Assembly: GCF_000746275.1 (NCBI RefSeq)
Contig: NZ_KN050828.1
Location: 289,384-353,383, forward strand
Length of the DNA stretch: 64,000 bases
Direction: 5' to 3'
From: Thermopetrobacter sp. TC1
GTDB lineage: Bacteria > Pseudomonadota > Alphaproteobacteria > Rhizobiales > Aestuariivirgaceae
Below the pieces are notes generated by a model, which saw only the letters and a list, made by a program, of their open reading frames with translations, ran no database searches and was not told the origin of the DNA. Position numbers and translations under genes: made by a program. Shown here piece after piece: positions 31,807 to 40,659 of this stretch; the first letter of the stretch is position 1; each line of letters starts with the position of its first letter.

Positions 31807-32000
31807 GCGTTTTCGCCTCTTTCCTGCCACCTCTTACGGAAGCCGGTTTTTCTTATTATCGCTGCAGGCTGCCATGTCTTTTGCATTCAAGACAAGACGG
31901 CGCACCGGCAAGGCCGGTGACAGGGAACAGGCACTTGTGCTACTGGCCCTCGCAAGGCAACAGGCACATCCGCCCAAACAGGCTTCAAGGACGATCTTTC

Positions 32001-33344
32001 ATGGCGCAACCGCTCGTCAGTCAGTTTTCACACAGCCTTTCCGGCACAGTGCGCGTGCCAGGGGACAAGTCCATTTCCCATCGTGCCGTCATGCTGGCGG
32101 CGACGGCCATCGGAGAAAGCCGCATCAGCGGGCTTCTGGAATCGGCCGATGTCATTCACACGGTTCAGGCGATGGCGGCGCTCGGTGCGCATCTGGAGCG
32201 CGATGCCGACGGCACGTGGACCGTCTCCGGCACAGGTATTGGCGGCTATGCCCAGCCTGAGGGCAGTATCGATTTCGGCAATTCGGGCACGGGCGTGCGC
32301 CTGGTGGCGGGGCTTGTTGCCACCACCCCAATCAAGACGATCATGACGGGAGATGCTTCCCTCTCGCGGCGGCCGATGGGGCGCATCGTCACCCCGCTTG
32401 AACTTTTCGGCGCCAGAATCGACACCGCGCCGGGCGGGACACTGCCCATGCGCATCATCGGGGCGAAGGACCCGGTGCCCATAACCTATACCCTGCCGGT
32501 GCCGTCCGCCCAGGTGAAGTCGGCCATTCTGCTAGCCGCGCTCAATACGCCGGGGGAGACCACGGTGATCGAGCCGGTGGCGACGCGGGATCACACAGAA
32601 AAGATGCTGAAGGCCTTTGGTGCTGACATTCGCGAGGACTTCGGCGAGGAGGGCCGGCGCATCACCGTGCGCGGCGAAAAAGAACTTCACGCCTGCGACA
32701 TTCACGTGCCCGGCGATCCCTCATCGGCGGCCTTTCCGCTGGCGGCGGCGCTGATGTGTCCGGACAGCCGCGTGACCATCCGCAACGTGCTGCTCAATCC
32801 CACGCGCACGGGACTCATTCAGACCCTGCACGAGATGGGAGCGGAAATCCGCATCCTGAACCCCCGGCAGGAGGGGGGCGAGATTGTCGGCGATCTCGAG
32901 GCCTCCACCAGCCGGCTCGAAGGTATCGTGGTGCCGGCGGAGCGGGCGCCGTCGATGATCGATGAATATCCCATTCTTGCGGCGATCGCGGCCCATGCCC
33001 ACGGAGTGACGCGCATGGAGGGCATCGGCGAGCTGCGGGTGAAGGAATCCGATCGCATCGCGGCCATGGCGGCGGGCCTTGCCGCCTGTGGCGTGACCGT
33101 GCGCACCGGTGAGGACTGGATGGAGGTGGACGGCATAGGCGGGTGCATTCCCGGCGGGGCCTGCATAGAAACCCACATGGATCATCGCATCGCCATGGCC
33201 TTTCTCGTGCTGGGCCTGGTCAGCCGCGCGCCGGTGACGGTTAACGATGCGGCGATGATCGCCACATCGTTTCCCGCGTTCGTCTCGCTGATGCGTTCCC
33301 TGGGCGCGCGCATTTCTGAACCGCAACAGGGGGCGGAGGCTTGA
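32001..33344 (+). CDS. aroA: 3-phosphoshikimate 1-carboxyvinyltransferase (EPSP synthase), class II type
   Basis: 447 residues. Sixth step of the shikimate pathway, joining phosphoenolpyruvate to shikimate-3-phosphate. Motifs include '[19 protein letters not shown]', '[16 protein letters not shown]', '[13 protein letters not shown]' and '[12 protein letters not shown]'. It aligns by eye with the CP4 (class II) enzyme along its whole length. At the position of CP4 Ala100 (NAATGCR) this protein has Gly (NSGTGVR), as in glyphosate-sensitive enzymes. The start at 32001 is chosen by family alignment. cmk follows at once; its SD lies within the end of aroA. Confidence 0.95.
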   Translation: MAQPLVSQFSHSLSGTVRVPGDKSISHRAVMLAATAIGESRISGLLESADVIHTVQAMAALGAHLERDADGTWTVSGTGIGGYAQPEGSIDFGNSGTGVRLVAGLVATTPIKTIMTGDASLSRRPMGRIVTPLELFGARIDTAPGGTLPMRIIGAKDPVPITYTLPVPSAQVKSAILLAALNTPGETTVIEPVATRDHTEKMLKAFGADIREDFGEEGRRITVRGEKELHACDIHVPGDPSSAAFPLAAALMCPDSRVTIRNVLLNPTRTGLIQTLHEMGAEIRILNPRQEGGEIVGDLEASTSRLEGIVVPAERAPSMIDEYPILAAIAAHAHGVTRMEGIGELRVKESDRIAAMAAGLAACGVTVRTGEDWMEVDGIGGCIPGGACIETHMDHRIAMAFLVLGLVSRAPVTVNDAAMIATSFPAFVSLMRSLGARISEPQQGAEA

Positions 33345-33349
33345 AAAAC

Positions 33350-33994
33350 ATGATCATCGCCATTGACGGGCCGGCCGCGGCCGGCAAGGGCACGCTGGCG
33401 CGGAAACTGGCCGAACATTATGGCTTGCGCTTTCTCGATACCGGAGCGCTGTATCGGGCGGTGGCGCTCTCGCTGCTGCTGGCCGGCGCCGATATCGAGG
33501 ATGAGCAGGCCGCCGAGGAAGCGGCGCGGCAACTGGATCAGCGCATCCTTTCCCATCCCGACCTGCGCTCGGCGGGAACGGGTGTGGCCGCGTCCAAGGT
33601 GGCGGCGATGCCGGGGGTTCGGGCGGCGCTTCTCGATTATCAGCGCCGCTTTGCCGCAACGCCGCCCGGCGCGGTTCTGGACGGGCGCGACATCGGCACG
33701 GTGGTCTGCCCTGATGCCGATGTGAAGCTGTTTGTTACCGCATCGCCGGAAGTGCGAGCAAAACGCCGCTGGCTGGAGCTGAAGGAGCGGGGCGAAGAGG
33801 TGGCCTTCGAGCAAATTCTGCAACAGGTCCGGGAGCGCGATGAACGGGACATGAACCGGGCGGATGCCCCGCTGCGCCCGGCGGAGGATGCCCACTTGCT
33901 GGACACCTCGGAATTGGATATAGAAGCCGCATTCCGGGCAGCGCGCCGCATCATCGACGCGCATCTGAAACGGGGTTCCGATCGGCAGGGCTGA
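33350..33994 (+). CDS. cmk: Cytidylate kinase
   Basis: 214 residues. Phosphorylates CMP and dCMP. The P-loop is '[18 protein letters not shown]', and '[12 protein letters not shown]' and '[18 protein letters not shown]' are family marks. GGAGG at 33335-33339 sits about ten bases before the ATG at 33350; a TTG at 33341 is too close to the SD to be preferred. aroA-cmk-rpsA is a conserved order in many proteobacteria. Confidence 0.95.
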   Translation: MIIAIDGPAAAGKGTLARKLAEHYGLRFLDTGALYRAVALSLLLAGADIEDEQAAEEAARQLDQRILSHPDLRSAGTGVAASKVAAMPGVRAALLDYQRRFAATPPGAVLDGRDIGTVVCPDADVKLFVTASPEVRAKRRWLELKERGEEVAFEQILQQVRERDERDMNRADAPLRPAEDAHLLDTSELDIEAAFRAARRIIDAHLKRGSDRQG

Positions 33995-34125
33995 GCGATG
34001 CCTGCCGGGCGGGGCCTTTTCGTGTTGAACGGGAGGGATGCCCGCCTCGATCCGCCCGCGGCCCGGACGGCCGGAAGAGAGGCAGCGCCCTCGAAGGAGA
34101 AGCGAACGAAACGGGTCAGAAACCG

Positions 34126-34171
34126 CCCGCAGCCTTCTCATGCGCCATTATGGGCCCTGACGGGCTGCGGG
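34126..34171 (+). promoter_or_regulatory. Hairpin in the rpsA leader
   Basis: CCCGCAGCC pairs with GGCTGCGGG across 28 bases, ending about 60 bases before the rpsA start. In E. coli, S1 represses its own translation through a structured leader; a similar role here is inference. The stretch from cmk to rpsA (33995-34233) has no gene otherwise. Confidence 0.35.
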
Positions 34172-34233
34172 ACGTCCTGCGGATATTGCCGCGGGCCAAC
34201 CCCATTCGTTTGTCGAGAAAGGAAAGAGACTCA

Positions 34234-35961
34234 ATGACCGAAGCGACCGAAAGCGCAACCCCCAGCCGCGATGAATTCGCCAAACTTCTCGAGGAATCCT
34301 ACCTTGCCTCCATGCCGGCGGAAGGCCAGGTGGTGAAGGGCAAGGTGGTGGCCATCGAGAACGATTACGCCATCATCGACGTCGGCCTGAAGACGGAAGG
34401 CCGCGTTCCCCTGAAGGAATTCACCAACGCCGGCGAGGAGATCAAGGTCGGCGACGAGGTGGAGGTCTATCTGGAGCGCATCGAGAACGCCCTGGGCGAG
34501 GCGGTACTCTCCCGCGAGAAGGCGCGCCGCGAGGAGGCGTGGGAACGCCTGGAGAAGGCCTACGAGAAGGGCGAGCCGGTTACGGGCCAGATCTTCGGCC
34601 GGGTGAAGGGCGGCTTCACCGTGGATCTTGGCGGTGCGGTGGCCTTCCTGCCGGGCTCGCAGGTGGATATCCGGCCGCTGCGGGACGTCACGCCCCTGCT
34701 CAACGTCGATCAGCCCTTCAAGATCCTCAAGATGGACCGCCGCCGCGGCAACATCGTGGTGTCGCGCCGTGCCATCCTCGAGGAGAGCCGCGCGGAGCAG
34801 CGTGCGGAGCTTGTGAAGAACCTCAAGGAAGGCGATGTGGTCGAAGGCGTGGTCAAGAACATCACCGATTATGGCGCCTTCGTGGATCTGGGCGGCATCG
34901 ACGGCCTGCTGCATGTCACCGACATGAGCTGGAAGCGCGTCGGCCATCCGTCCGACATCCTCTCGGTGGGTGATACGGTCAAGGTCCAGATCACCAAGAT
35001 CAATCCCGAGACCATGCGGATCTCCCTGGGCATGAAGCAGCTGCAGGAGGATCCGTGGAAGAACGTGGAAGAGAAGTATCCGGTCGGTTCCCGTGTGAAG
35101 GGCCGGGTGACCAACATCACCGACTATGGCGCCTTCGTGGAGCTGGAGGACGGTGTGGAAGGCCTGGTGCACGTCTCCGAGATGAGCTGGACGAAGAAGA
35201 ACGTGCATCCGGGCAAGATCCTCTCCACATCCCAGGAGATCGAGGTGCAGGTGCTGGACGTGGATCCGCAGCGGCGCCGCATCTCGCTGGGCCTGAAGCA
35301 GACGCAGGAGAACCCCTGGGACACCTTCGAGGAGCGCTATCCGCCCGGTACGGTGGTGGAAGGCGAGATCAAGAACATCACCGAATTCGGCATGTTCATC
35401 GGCCTGGAGGGCGACGTGGACGGCATGGTCCACCTCTCCGATCTCGACTGGAACCGCCCGGGCGAGGAAGCCATCAAGGACTACAAGAAGGGCGATGTGG
35501 TCAAGGCGGTGGTGCTGGGCGTGGACCGCGCCAAGGAGCGCATCTCGCTCGGCATCAAGCAGCTCGAGGGTGAGCCGCTGGCCAAGCTTGGCATCAAGAA
35601 GGGCGATACCGTCACCGCGGAAGTGGTGGAGGTGAAGGACAACGGCATTGAGGTGAAGATCGTCGGCAGCGACATCACCACCTTCATCCGCCGCGCTGAT
35701 CTGGCCAAGGATCGCTCCGAGCAGCGGCCGGAGCGCTTCGCCCCCGGCGAGAAGGTCGATGCCAAGGTGGTCTCCATCGATCGCGCCAACCAGAAGGTCG
35801 GCCTCTCCATCAAGGCCCTGGAGATCGAGGAGGAGAAGAAGGCGCTGGAGCAGTTTGGTTCCACGGCGGCCGGCGCTTCTCTCGGCGAGATCCTCAAGGC
35901 GGCCCTGGAGAAGAAGGAAAAGGGCGGCGAAGAGGACAAGAAGGACGACGAGGAGAAGTAA
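34234..35961 (+). CDS. rpsA: 30S ribosomal protein S1
   Basis: 575 residues with six S1 RNA-binding domains. The first two bind the ribosome; the later four carry the repeating pattern seen in 'NITDYGAFVDLGGIDGLLHVTDMSW', split here into 'NITDYGAFVDLGG' and 'GLLHVTDMSW', and again in 'NITDYGAFVELEDGVEG' and 'NITEFGMFIGLEG'. It unwinds mRNA and helps initiation. GAAAGGAAAGAG lies about 6 bases before the ATG. The acidic/lysine-rich C-terminal tail is disordered. A strong terminator follows. Confidence 0.96.
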   Translation: MTEATESATPSRDEFAKLLEESYLASMPAEGQVVKGKVVAIENDYAIIDVGLKTEGRVPLKEFTNAGEEIKVGDEVEVYLERIENALGEAVLSREKARREEAWERLEKAYEKGEPVTGQIFGRVKGGFTVDLGGAVAFLPGSQVDIRPLRDVTPLLNVDQPFKILKMDRRRGNIVVSRRAILEESRAEQRAELVKNLKEGDVVEGVVKNITDYGAFVDLGGIDGLLHVTDMSWKRVGHPSDILSVGDTVKVQITKINPETMRISLGMKQLQEDPWKNVEEKYPVGSRVKGRVTNITDYGAFVELEDGVEGLVHVSEMSWTKKNVHPGKILSTSQEIEVQVLDVDPQRRRISLGLKQTQENPWDTFEERYPPGTVVEGEIKNITEFGMFIGLEGDVDGMVHLSDLDWNRPGEEAIKDYKKGDVVKAVVLGVDRAKERISLGIKQLEGEPLAKLGIKKGDTVTAEVVEVKDNGIEVKIVGSDITTFIRRADLAKDRSEQRPERFAPGEKVDAKVVSIDRANQKVGLSIKALEIEEEKKALEQFGSTAAGASLGEILKAALEKKEKGGEEDKKDDEEK

Positions 35962-35993
35962 TCCTCCCGCCTTTAGTCCCGGTCACATTCATG

Positions 35994-36036
35994 GAGCGGA
36001 AGGGCGCAAGAAGCTGCCTTTCCGCTCTTTTGTTTT
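35994..36036 (+). terminator. Rho-independent terminator of rpsA
   Basis: GAGCGGAAGG (35994-36003) pairs with CCTTTCCGCTC (36017-36027) with one bulge, followed by TTTTGTTTTT. Confidence 0.8.
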
Positions 36037-36275
36037 TCGGTGTCTTCATTCCGGCTCTTATGCGGCAGTGGCGGGCTGCCCGCAGTGCAGGGGGCGGGGC
36101 CTTGTCGGGCCGCAGGCGATCGGGCGCCTTCTTGACGACGGCGCGGAAAGAGGCCATTCCCCTAGAACGACGACAAGCTGGAAGCGACGTTTCGGTTCGG
36201 CCCGGATAGCGCAGGTCATTCCCAGTGCGTTTTAGGGCGCAGGCACCGGGCCCCAAGCAGGACATCGAGGCATTC

Positions 36276-37253
36276 ATGACCGGGGGAACCTTTACAGCCG
36301 ATACCTTGGCCGCCTTCAGGCGGTTGCGACGGAAGCTCAGCCTGTGGCGCACACTGGCCATCGTGGCCATTGTCGCTGCCGTGGCGGCCCTGTTCTGGGA
36401 GAAAACAGACGGCGGCTTTGGCGAACATATCGCGCGCGTGCGCATCAGCGGGCTGATCACGGGCAATCAGCGTCTGCTCGATCTTCTCGATTCGCTGAAA
36501 AAATCGAAGAAGGTCAAGGCCGTGATCGTGCGCATTGACAGCCCGGGCGGCACCACGGTGGGATCGGAAGCCGTCTTTCACAAACTGCGTCAGATCGCGG
36601 CCAAGAAGCCGGTGGTGGCGGTGATGGACTCGGTGGCGGCCTCGGGCGGCTACATTACGGCCATTGCCGCTGATCGCATCTATGCGCGGGAGAATACGAT
36701 CACCGGTTCCATTGGTGTCATTTTCCAGTGGGCGGAGGTTCATGATCTGCTGTCCAAGCTTGGCGTGAAGATGAACACGCTGAAATCCGGGCCGCTCAAG
36801 GCGCAGCCCAATCCCTTTGAACCGCTCACCCCTGAAGCGAAGCGTGTTACCGAGGAGCTGGTGCGGCAGTCCTATGACTGGTTTGTCGCTCTTGTGGCTA
36901 AGCGGCGCGGGCTTGATCGTGATGCTGTTCTCAAGCTGGCGGACGGGCGCGTCTATCTCGGCAAGGATGCCAGGAGCAAGGGTCTGATCGATGCCATTGG
37001 CGATGAAGAGGCGGCCAAGGACTGGCTGGTGAAGGAAAAGGGGCTGAAGGATTCTCTCAAGATCGTGGAACGCAAGCCCAAGAAGCTCCCGGAAGAGCTG
37101 GGGCTTGGCTTTTCGCTGATTCAATGGGGGGCCAAGTTTTTCGGGTTTGATGCGGTGCTGGAACGCGGGCAATTTTCGCAGGGCTTAGCGCTTGACGGCC
37201 TGCTGGCGCTCTGGCACCCTCGATTGCAGTATCAGGCGAGGGGCTCACAATGA
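36276..37253 (+). CDS. sppA: Signal peptide peptidase SppA (short form)
   Basis: 325 residues, the short bacterial form with one protease domain. One N-terminal membrane helix (about residues 23-41) anchors it, with the catalytic domain in the periplasm. Nucleophile Ser123 lies in '[13 protein letters not shown]', and the general base is Lys175 in '[12 protein letters not shown]'. '[15 protein letters not shown]' forms the oxyanion region. It degrades leftover signal peptides. GAGG five bases before the ATG at 36276 decides the start. It overlaps ihfB by four bases (ATGA). Confidence 0.92.
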   Translation: MTGGTFTADTLAAFRRLRRKLSLWRTLAIVAIVAAVAALFWEKTDGGFGEHIARVRISGLITGNQRLLDLLDSLKKSKKVKAVIVRIDSPGGTTVGSEAVFHKLRQIAAKKPVVAVMDSVAASGGYITAIAADRIYARENTITGSIGVIFQWAEVHDLLSKLGVKMNTLKSGPLKAQPNPFEPLTPEAKRVTEELVRQSYDWFVALVAKRRGLDRDAVLKLADGRVYLGKDARSKGLIDAIGDEEAAKDWLVKEKGLKDSLKIVERKPKKLPEELGLGFSLIQWGAKFFGFDAVLERGQFSQGLALDGLLALWHPRLQYQARGSQ

Positions 37254-37549
37254 TCAAATCAGAGCTGATTCAACGTATCGCCAAACGTAACCCGCATCTG
37301 TATCACCGCGATGTGGAGCGGATCGTGAACACGATCCTCAATGAGATCACGCGGGCGCTGGCTGAGGACAACCGCGTGGAGCTGCGCGGGTTTGGCGCCT
37401 TTTCCGTGCGTTATCGCAAGGCGCGCATCGCCCGCAATCCGCGCACGGGCGAACCTGTGGAAGTGGGTGAGAAGAAAGTGCCGCATTTCAAGGCGGGCAA
37501 GGAGCTGCGCCAGCGCCTCAATCAGGGCAATCCGCAGATTGACCGTTGA
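37250..37549 (+). CDS. ihfB: Integration host factor subunit beta
   Basis: 99 residues. DNA-bending nucleoid protein of the HU/IHF family; pairs with IhfA. The beta-arm carries the DNA-intercalating proline in '[15 protein letters not shown]'. The start '[21 protein letters not shown]' differs by only one or two residues from many alphaproteobacterial IhfB starts (first 20 shown: [20 protein letters not shown]). Translational coupling to sppA is indicated by the ATGA overlap. sppA-ihfB-lapA is a conserved alphaproteobacterial order. Confidence 0.94.
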   Translation: MIKSELIQRIAKRNPHLYHRDVERIVNTILNEITRALAEDNRVELRGFGAFSVRYRKARIARNPRTGEPVEVGEKKVPHFKAGKELRQRLNQGNPQIDR

Positions 37550-37710
37550 AATTGGCCTTCAGGCCCTCATCCGCCCTTTGGGGTGGCGCGTGATCTGGTG
37601 CTTGTGTGTCTTTGCGGAGATGGCAGGCGTAATCAGGTCGACATCAGCGAGGCTTTGCCGGTGGATATCTGAATCATGCACTGAGGCTGACGGGGGCGAG
37701 ACCAAGGATC

Positions 37711-38085
37711 ATGCGACGGCTTATCTCCTTTCTCATCGGGATTCCGATTTTCATTATCCTGGCGGCGCTGGCACTGGCCAACCGGCAGCGGGTGACCGTC
37801 TCCTTTGATCCCATTACGCCTGAAACGCCGCTTTATTCACTGAACGTGCCGCTGTGGGTGGTGTTCTTCGCCGGGATCTTTCTGGGGCTTCTCGCCGGCG
37901 GTATCGCCACCTGGCTGAAACAGGGGCGTTACCGGGCGCGGGCGCGGCATGCCGAACGCGAGCTTGCGCGTCTGAAAGACATGAAGGACGATCTGGAAAA
38001 GGAACTGAAACAGATCAAGGACCAGACCAGCGCGCCGGATGCGGCACAGGATCAGCCGCAGCGACCGGCTCTGCCGGCGGCTTGA
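37711..38085 (+). CDS. lapA: LapA-domain (DUF1049) membrane protein
   Basis: 124 residues. Two transmembrane helices (about residues 3-22 and 48-68) are joined by a short periplasmic loop, followed by a cytoplasmic coiled coil ('HAERELARLKDMKDDLEKEL') and a Pro/Gln-rich tail. This is the LapA arrangement; in E. coli LapA works with LapB and FtsH in LPS control. It lies 161 bases after ihfB in the same direction and ends with its own terminator. Confidence 0.82.
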   Translation: MRRLISFLIGIPIFIILAALALANRQRVTVSFDPITPETPLYSLNVPLWVVFFAGIFLGLLAGGIATWLKQGRYRARARHAERELARLKDMKDDLEKELKQIKDQTSAPDAAQDQPQRPALPAA

Positions 38086-38168
38086 AGCCGCAAATCTTGC
38101 AGGCCAAAAGCGGGGTTTTCTCGCCTATCCTGTGATCGAGTCCTGTTTCACCATTACACATGACAGAA

Positions 38169-38207
38169 GCGGCCTTGCCAAAGATGATGCAAGGCCGCCT
38201 CTTTTTT
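38169..38207 (+). terminator. Rho-independent terminator after lapA
   Basis: A perfect 10-bp stem, GCGGCCTTGC (38169-38178) with GCAAGGCCGC (38189-38198), is followed by CTCTTTTTT on the plus strand only. Confidence 0.85.
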
Positions 38208-38240
38208 CTCATGCATGCCGCCTTTATGAAGCGTGGGTTT

Positions 38241-38684
38241 TTAAGAGAAGCGGGCGGCGATGAAGCTGTCGCGCAGGACGTTGGCCTCCAGCTCCTTGTC
38301 CCTCAGCTGCATGGCGAGGCAATCGCGGATGGAAAGCATGCCCCGCAGCTGGCCCCTTGCGTCCACCACGGGCAAATGGCGGAACTTGTGATTGAGCATG
38401 ACCCGCATGGCATCACACATGTCGTCCTCCGCCTGGCAGGTGACGGCTGGCGAGGACATGACATCACGCACGCGCAATTTCATCAGCTCATGCGGGCGCT
38501 GGGAAAGGGCCGAAACAATGTCACGTTCTGAAAGCACACCAACGAGATTGCCGGAGCTGTCTACCACCGGCATGGCGCCGATCTTGTTGGAATAGAGCAG
38601 GCTGGCCGCGGCCTGCAAGGTATCGGCGCGCCGGCAGGTGATGATCTTTGGCTGGTTCTGCTCCAGAAATTCGCGGACCTTCAT
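38241..38684 (-). CDS. Tandem CBS-domain protein
   Basis: 147 residues that are almost entirely two CBS domains (a Bateman module): first about residues 8-65 ('AAASLLYSNKIGAMPVVD', 'LVGVLSERDIV'), second about 72-130 ('VRDVMSSPAVTC', 'HKFRHLPVVDARGQLRGMLS'). Such stand-alone modules usually bind AMP, ATP or S-adenosylmethionine and act as energy sensors through partners. GGAGGAGGGG lies six bases before the ATG at 38684 and overrides a 62-codon in-frame extension. It is transcribed in the same direction as, and downstream of, the qmo/hdr operon but separated by that operon's terminator and 455 bases. Confidence 0.85.
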   Translation of the reverse strand: MKVREFLEQNQPKIITCRRADTLQAAASLLYSNKIGAMPVVDSSGNLVGVLSERDIVSALSQRPHELMKLRVRDVMSSPAVTCQAEDDMCDAMRVMLNHKFRHLPVVDARGQLRGMLSIRDCLAMQLRDKELEANVLRDSFIAARFS

Positions 38685-38999
38685 CGGTTTCCCCTCCTCC
38701 TCTTTCCTGGCTTCGGATAGCGCCGGCTGGCTCCGGCGCAAACAGAGAGCCTTTTGTGCATGGATTGGATCTCGGCCCGGACGGTCTCGTTTTCCTGTAT
38801 TGACCGGGTGTGTGATCCCACAGCCCCGCGCCCCCACCTGCCACGGGCTGCAAGCGGCTCTCATATTCATATATTTCGATATTATTCACCATATTACGCA
38901 CAGGCAAGAAAAACCCGAACGCGGCAAACATTCGGGCTGATCGCATGGGCCATGCGGTGTTTCGCAGGGCGCGTTTGCTGGAGCTCAGTCGTTGTCAGG

Positions 39000-39058
39000 G
39001 CGTGTCCTCAGAAAATCCGACGTGTTAGCCCCTTGATGATTTTTGCCGCTGGCATGAA
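39000..39058. repeat. Palindromic repeat element, shortened copy B
   Basis: It shares CGTGTCCTCA-AAAATCCGACG and AGCCCCT with the left end of copy A (4155 on), then jumps to the GCCGCTGGCAT found near copy A's right end (4291-4301). It looks like an internally deleted relative, placed directly after the qmo/hdr terminator. Confidence 0.5.
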
Positions 39059-39093
39059 AAAGGGCCCGCCATTTAGATATGGCGAGCCCTTTT
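39055..39093 (-). terminator. Rho-independent terminator of the qmo/hdr operon
   Basis: GGGCCCGCCA (39062-39071) pairs with TGGCGAGCCC (39080-39089) with one mismatch; on the minus strand a CTTTTTC run follows, 46 bases after the hdrB stop. The plus strand also has TTTT after the stem. Confidence 0.75.
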
Positions 39094-39139
39094 GCCTAGT
39101 GAAAGCCTGAATGAATGATGGTGCCTTTTCAGGACCGGT

Positions 39140-40051
39140 TCACTTCTTGGCCATTTTCTCCAGCTTTTCGGCACGGATGGTGTTTCGGTGCAGGGCGGCA
39201 TCCTTTACCGGATCCATGCCGAAGGCGACGGCCATGAGCTGCTGCGGGAAGACCACCGGGATGTTGAAGTTGGTGCCATACTTCTTGTTGATGGCCTCCT
39301 GATACATCTCCAGGTTGGTCTGGCACAGCGGGCACGGCGTGGAAATGACATCAGCACCGGCCTTTTCTGCCTCTTCAAGCAGCAGCTTCATCAGGTGCAG
39401 CGTCTTTTCCGGCTTCATCACCGCCACGGAGCCGCCGCAGCAGTTGGTCTTGGGCTTGTAGTCCACGGCCTCGGCACCGCAGGCCTCGGTGATGTCGTCG
39501 AGGAAGTGCGGATCCTCATAGGTGTCGTAATGGCCGCCATCGTCGGTCTCGGCAAAGGGGCGCACCGTCTGGCAGCCAACCCAGCCGGCCACCTTCAGAC
39601 CCTTCAGGGGATTGGTGACGCGCTCCTTGACCTTGTCCATGCCGACGAAGTTGACGAGCACCTCCATGGCATGGTGCACCTTCAGATCGCCCTCATAGGG
39701 CTCCTCACCGCCGGCCTTGAGAATTTCGGCAGCGGCCTGCCGCTTCTTCTCGTTGTCGCGGATGGCGAGGTTGTTGCGGTGCGTGTTGAGATAGCAGGCG
39801 GCGCAGGAGGTGAACACGTGCTCATTGCCACGCTTCTTGGCGTTGGCAAGGTTGCGCGCGTTCAGGGCCAGCTGCGGCAGAGGGCCGCCGCCGATGTGGC
39901 CCACGGACGCGCCGCAACAGTTCCAGTCCTCGATGTCCTCCACCTCGATGCCGAGCTCGGGAAAGACGGCGCGGGTGGATTCGTCGAGATGCCTGCCGGT
40001 GGCTTCCGAGCTGCAGCCCGGATAGTAGGTGAACTTCATCTTTTCGCTCAT
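39140..40051 (-). CDS. hdrB: HdrB-like heterodisulfide reductase subunit (two CCG domains)
   Basis: 303 residues. Both cysteine-rich CCG domains are complete: Cys13, Cys45-Cys46, Cys83 and Cys86 in the first ('DWNCCGASVGH', 'TSCAACYLN'), and Cys160, Cys204-Cys205, Cys240 and Cys243 in the second ('TNCCGGSV', 'TPCPLCQTN'). In methanogen HdrB these ligate the two noncubane [4Fe-4S] clusters that reduce a disulfide. No membrane helix is present. It is the last gene of qmoA-qmoB-hdrC-hdrB and lies seven bases after hdrC. In clostridial-type sulfate reducers HdrBC replace the membrane subunit QmoC; the same reading fits here. The electron partner is unknown. Confidence 0.9.
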   Translation of the reverse strand: MSEKMKFTYYPGCSSEATGRHLDESTRAVFPELGIEVEDIEDWNCCGASVGHIGGGPLPQLALNARNLANAKKRGNEHVFTSCAACYLNTHRNNLAIRDNEKKRQAAAEILKAGGEEPYEGDLKVHHAMEVLVNFVGMDKVKERVTNPLKGLKVAGWVGCQTVRPFAETDDGGHYDTYEDPHFLDDITEACGAEAVDYKPKTNCCGGSVAVMKPEKTLHLMKLLLEEAEKAGADVISTPCPLCQTNLEMYQEAINKKYGTNFNIPVVFPQQLMAVAFGMDPVKDAALHRNTIRAEKLEKMAKK

Positions 40052-40058
40052 GGCGTCT

Positions 40059-40658
40059 TCAGCCCTTCTGCTCGAGTTCCTTGGCCTTGGCGATCATCGC
40101 CTTGAGCTGGCTCTTGTTCTTAATGGTGTGCGGCAGGCCGATATGCATGCGCCCGGCCTTGATCATGCCCAGGGCAATCTTGAGATTGTCCAGGGCCTTG
40201 CGGATGCCCTCGCCGAAGCCGAAGGAGAAGAAGTACTTCATGGTGACAAGGCGCTCATCGGTCTTGCCGAAGCTTTCGGCCGACCACCAGAAGGCCTTGG
40301 AGAAGAAGTAGTTCTCCACCTTGTTCTTCGGCGCGTAGCCCTCCTTGGCCGCCAGCGCCGCAAGATGCTGCACGATGGTGGTGACAGGAATTCCGCGCGG
40401 GCAGCGCACATAGCAGCGATAGCAGGAGGTGCACTCCCACAGGGTGGAAGAGGAGAGCACCTCGTCCTTCAAACCGGCGCGGACCATCATGAACAGCTTG
40501 CGCGGACCATTGTCCATCTCCTGACCATTGGGGCAGGAGCCGGAGCACATGCCGCACTGCATGCACATGTTCAGCTTGTCGCCACCTTCGACGTTCTCCC
40601 TGACCCAGCGGGCAAAGGAGAGGTCATAGGTGCGGGAGGGTGTCGGAACTGCCGTCAT
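40059..40658 (-). CDS. hdrC: HdrC-like iron-sulfur subunit
   Basis: 199 residues. Two [4Fe-4S] motifs are visible: 'CMQCGMCSGSCPNG' (Cys32, 35, 38, 42) and 'CTSCYRCYVRCPRG' (Cys76, 79, 82, 86), the HdrC pattern. No transmembrane helix follows, so this is the soluble HdrC, not the HdrC-HdrE fusion that makes up membrane QmoC. It would relay electrons between QmoAB and HdrB. The start lies one base after the qmoB stop (TGA-C-ATG) and indicates coupling. Confidence 0.9.
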   Translation of the reverse strand: MTAVPTPSRTYDLSFARWVRENVEGGDKLNMCMQCGMCSGSCPNGQEMDNGPRKLFMMVRAGLKDEVLSSSTLWECTSCYRCYVRCPRGIPVTTIVQHLAALAAKEGYAPKNKVENYFFSKAFWWSAESFGKTDERLVTMKYFFSFGFGEGIRKALDNLKIALGMIKAGRMHIGLPHTIKNKSQLKAMIAKAKELEQKG

Positions 40659-40659
40659 G

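Larger units (their letters stand above)
38685..39139. other. Intergenic region between hdrB and the CBS gene, 455 bases
   Basis: It contains the hdrB terminator, the shortened repeat copy and an AT-rich island at about 38860-38900, unusual in this GC-rich window, likely the CBS gene's promoter region. I see no gene or RNA. Confidence 0.5.

Noticed and set aside
33998-34237. A 79-codon frame between cmk and rpsA
   Set aside because: It overlaps the rpsA start in another frame and has no SD or similarity; the region is better seen as the rpsA leader.
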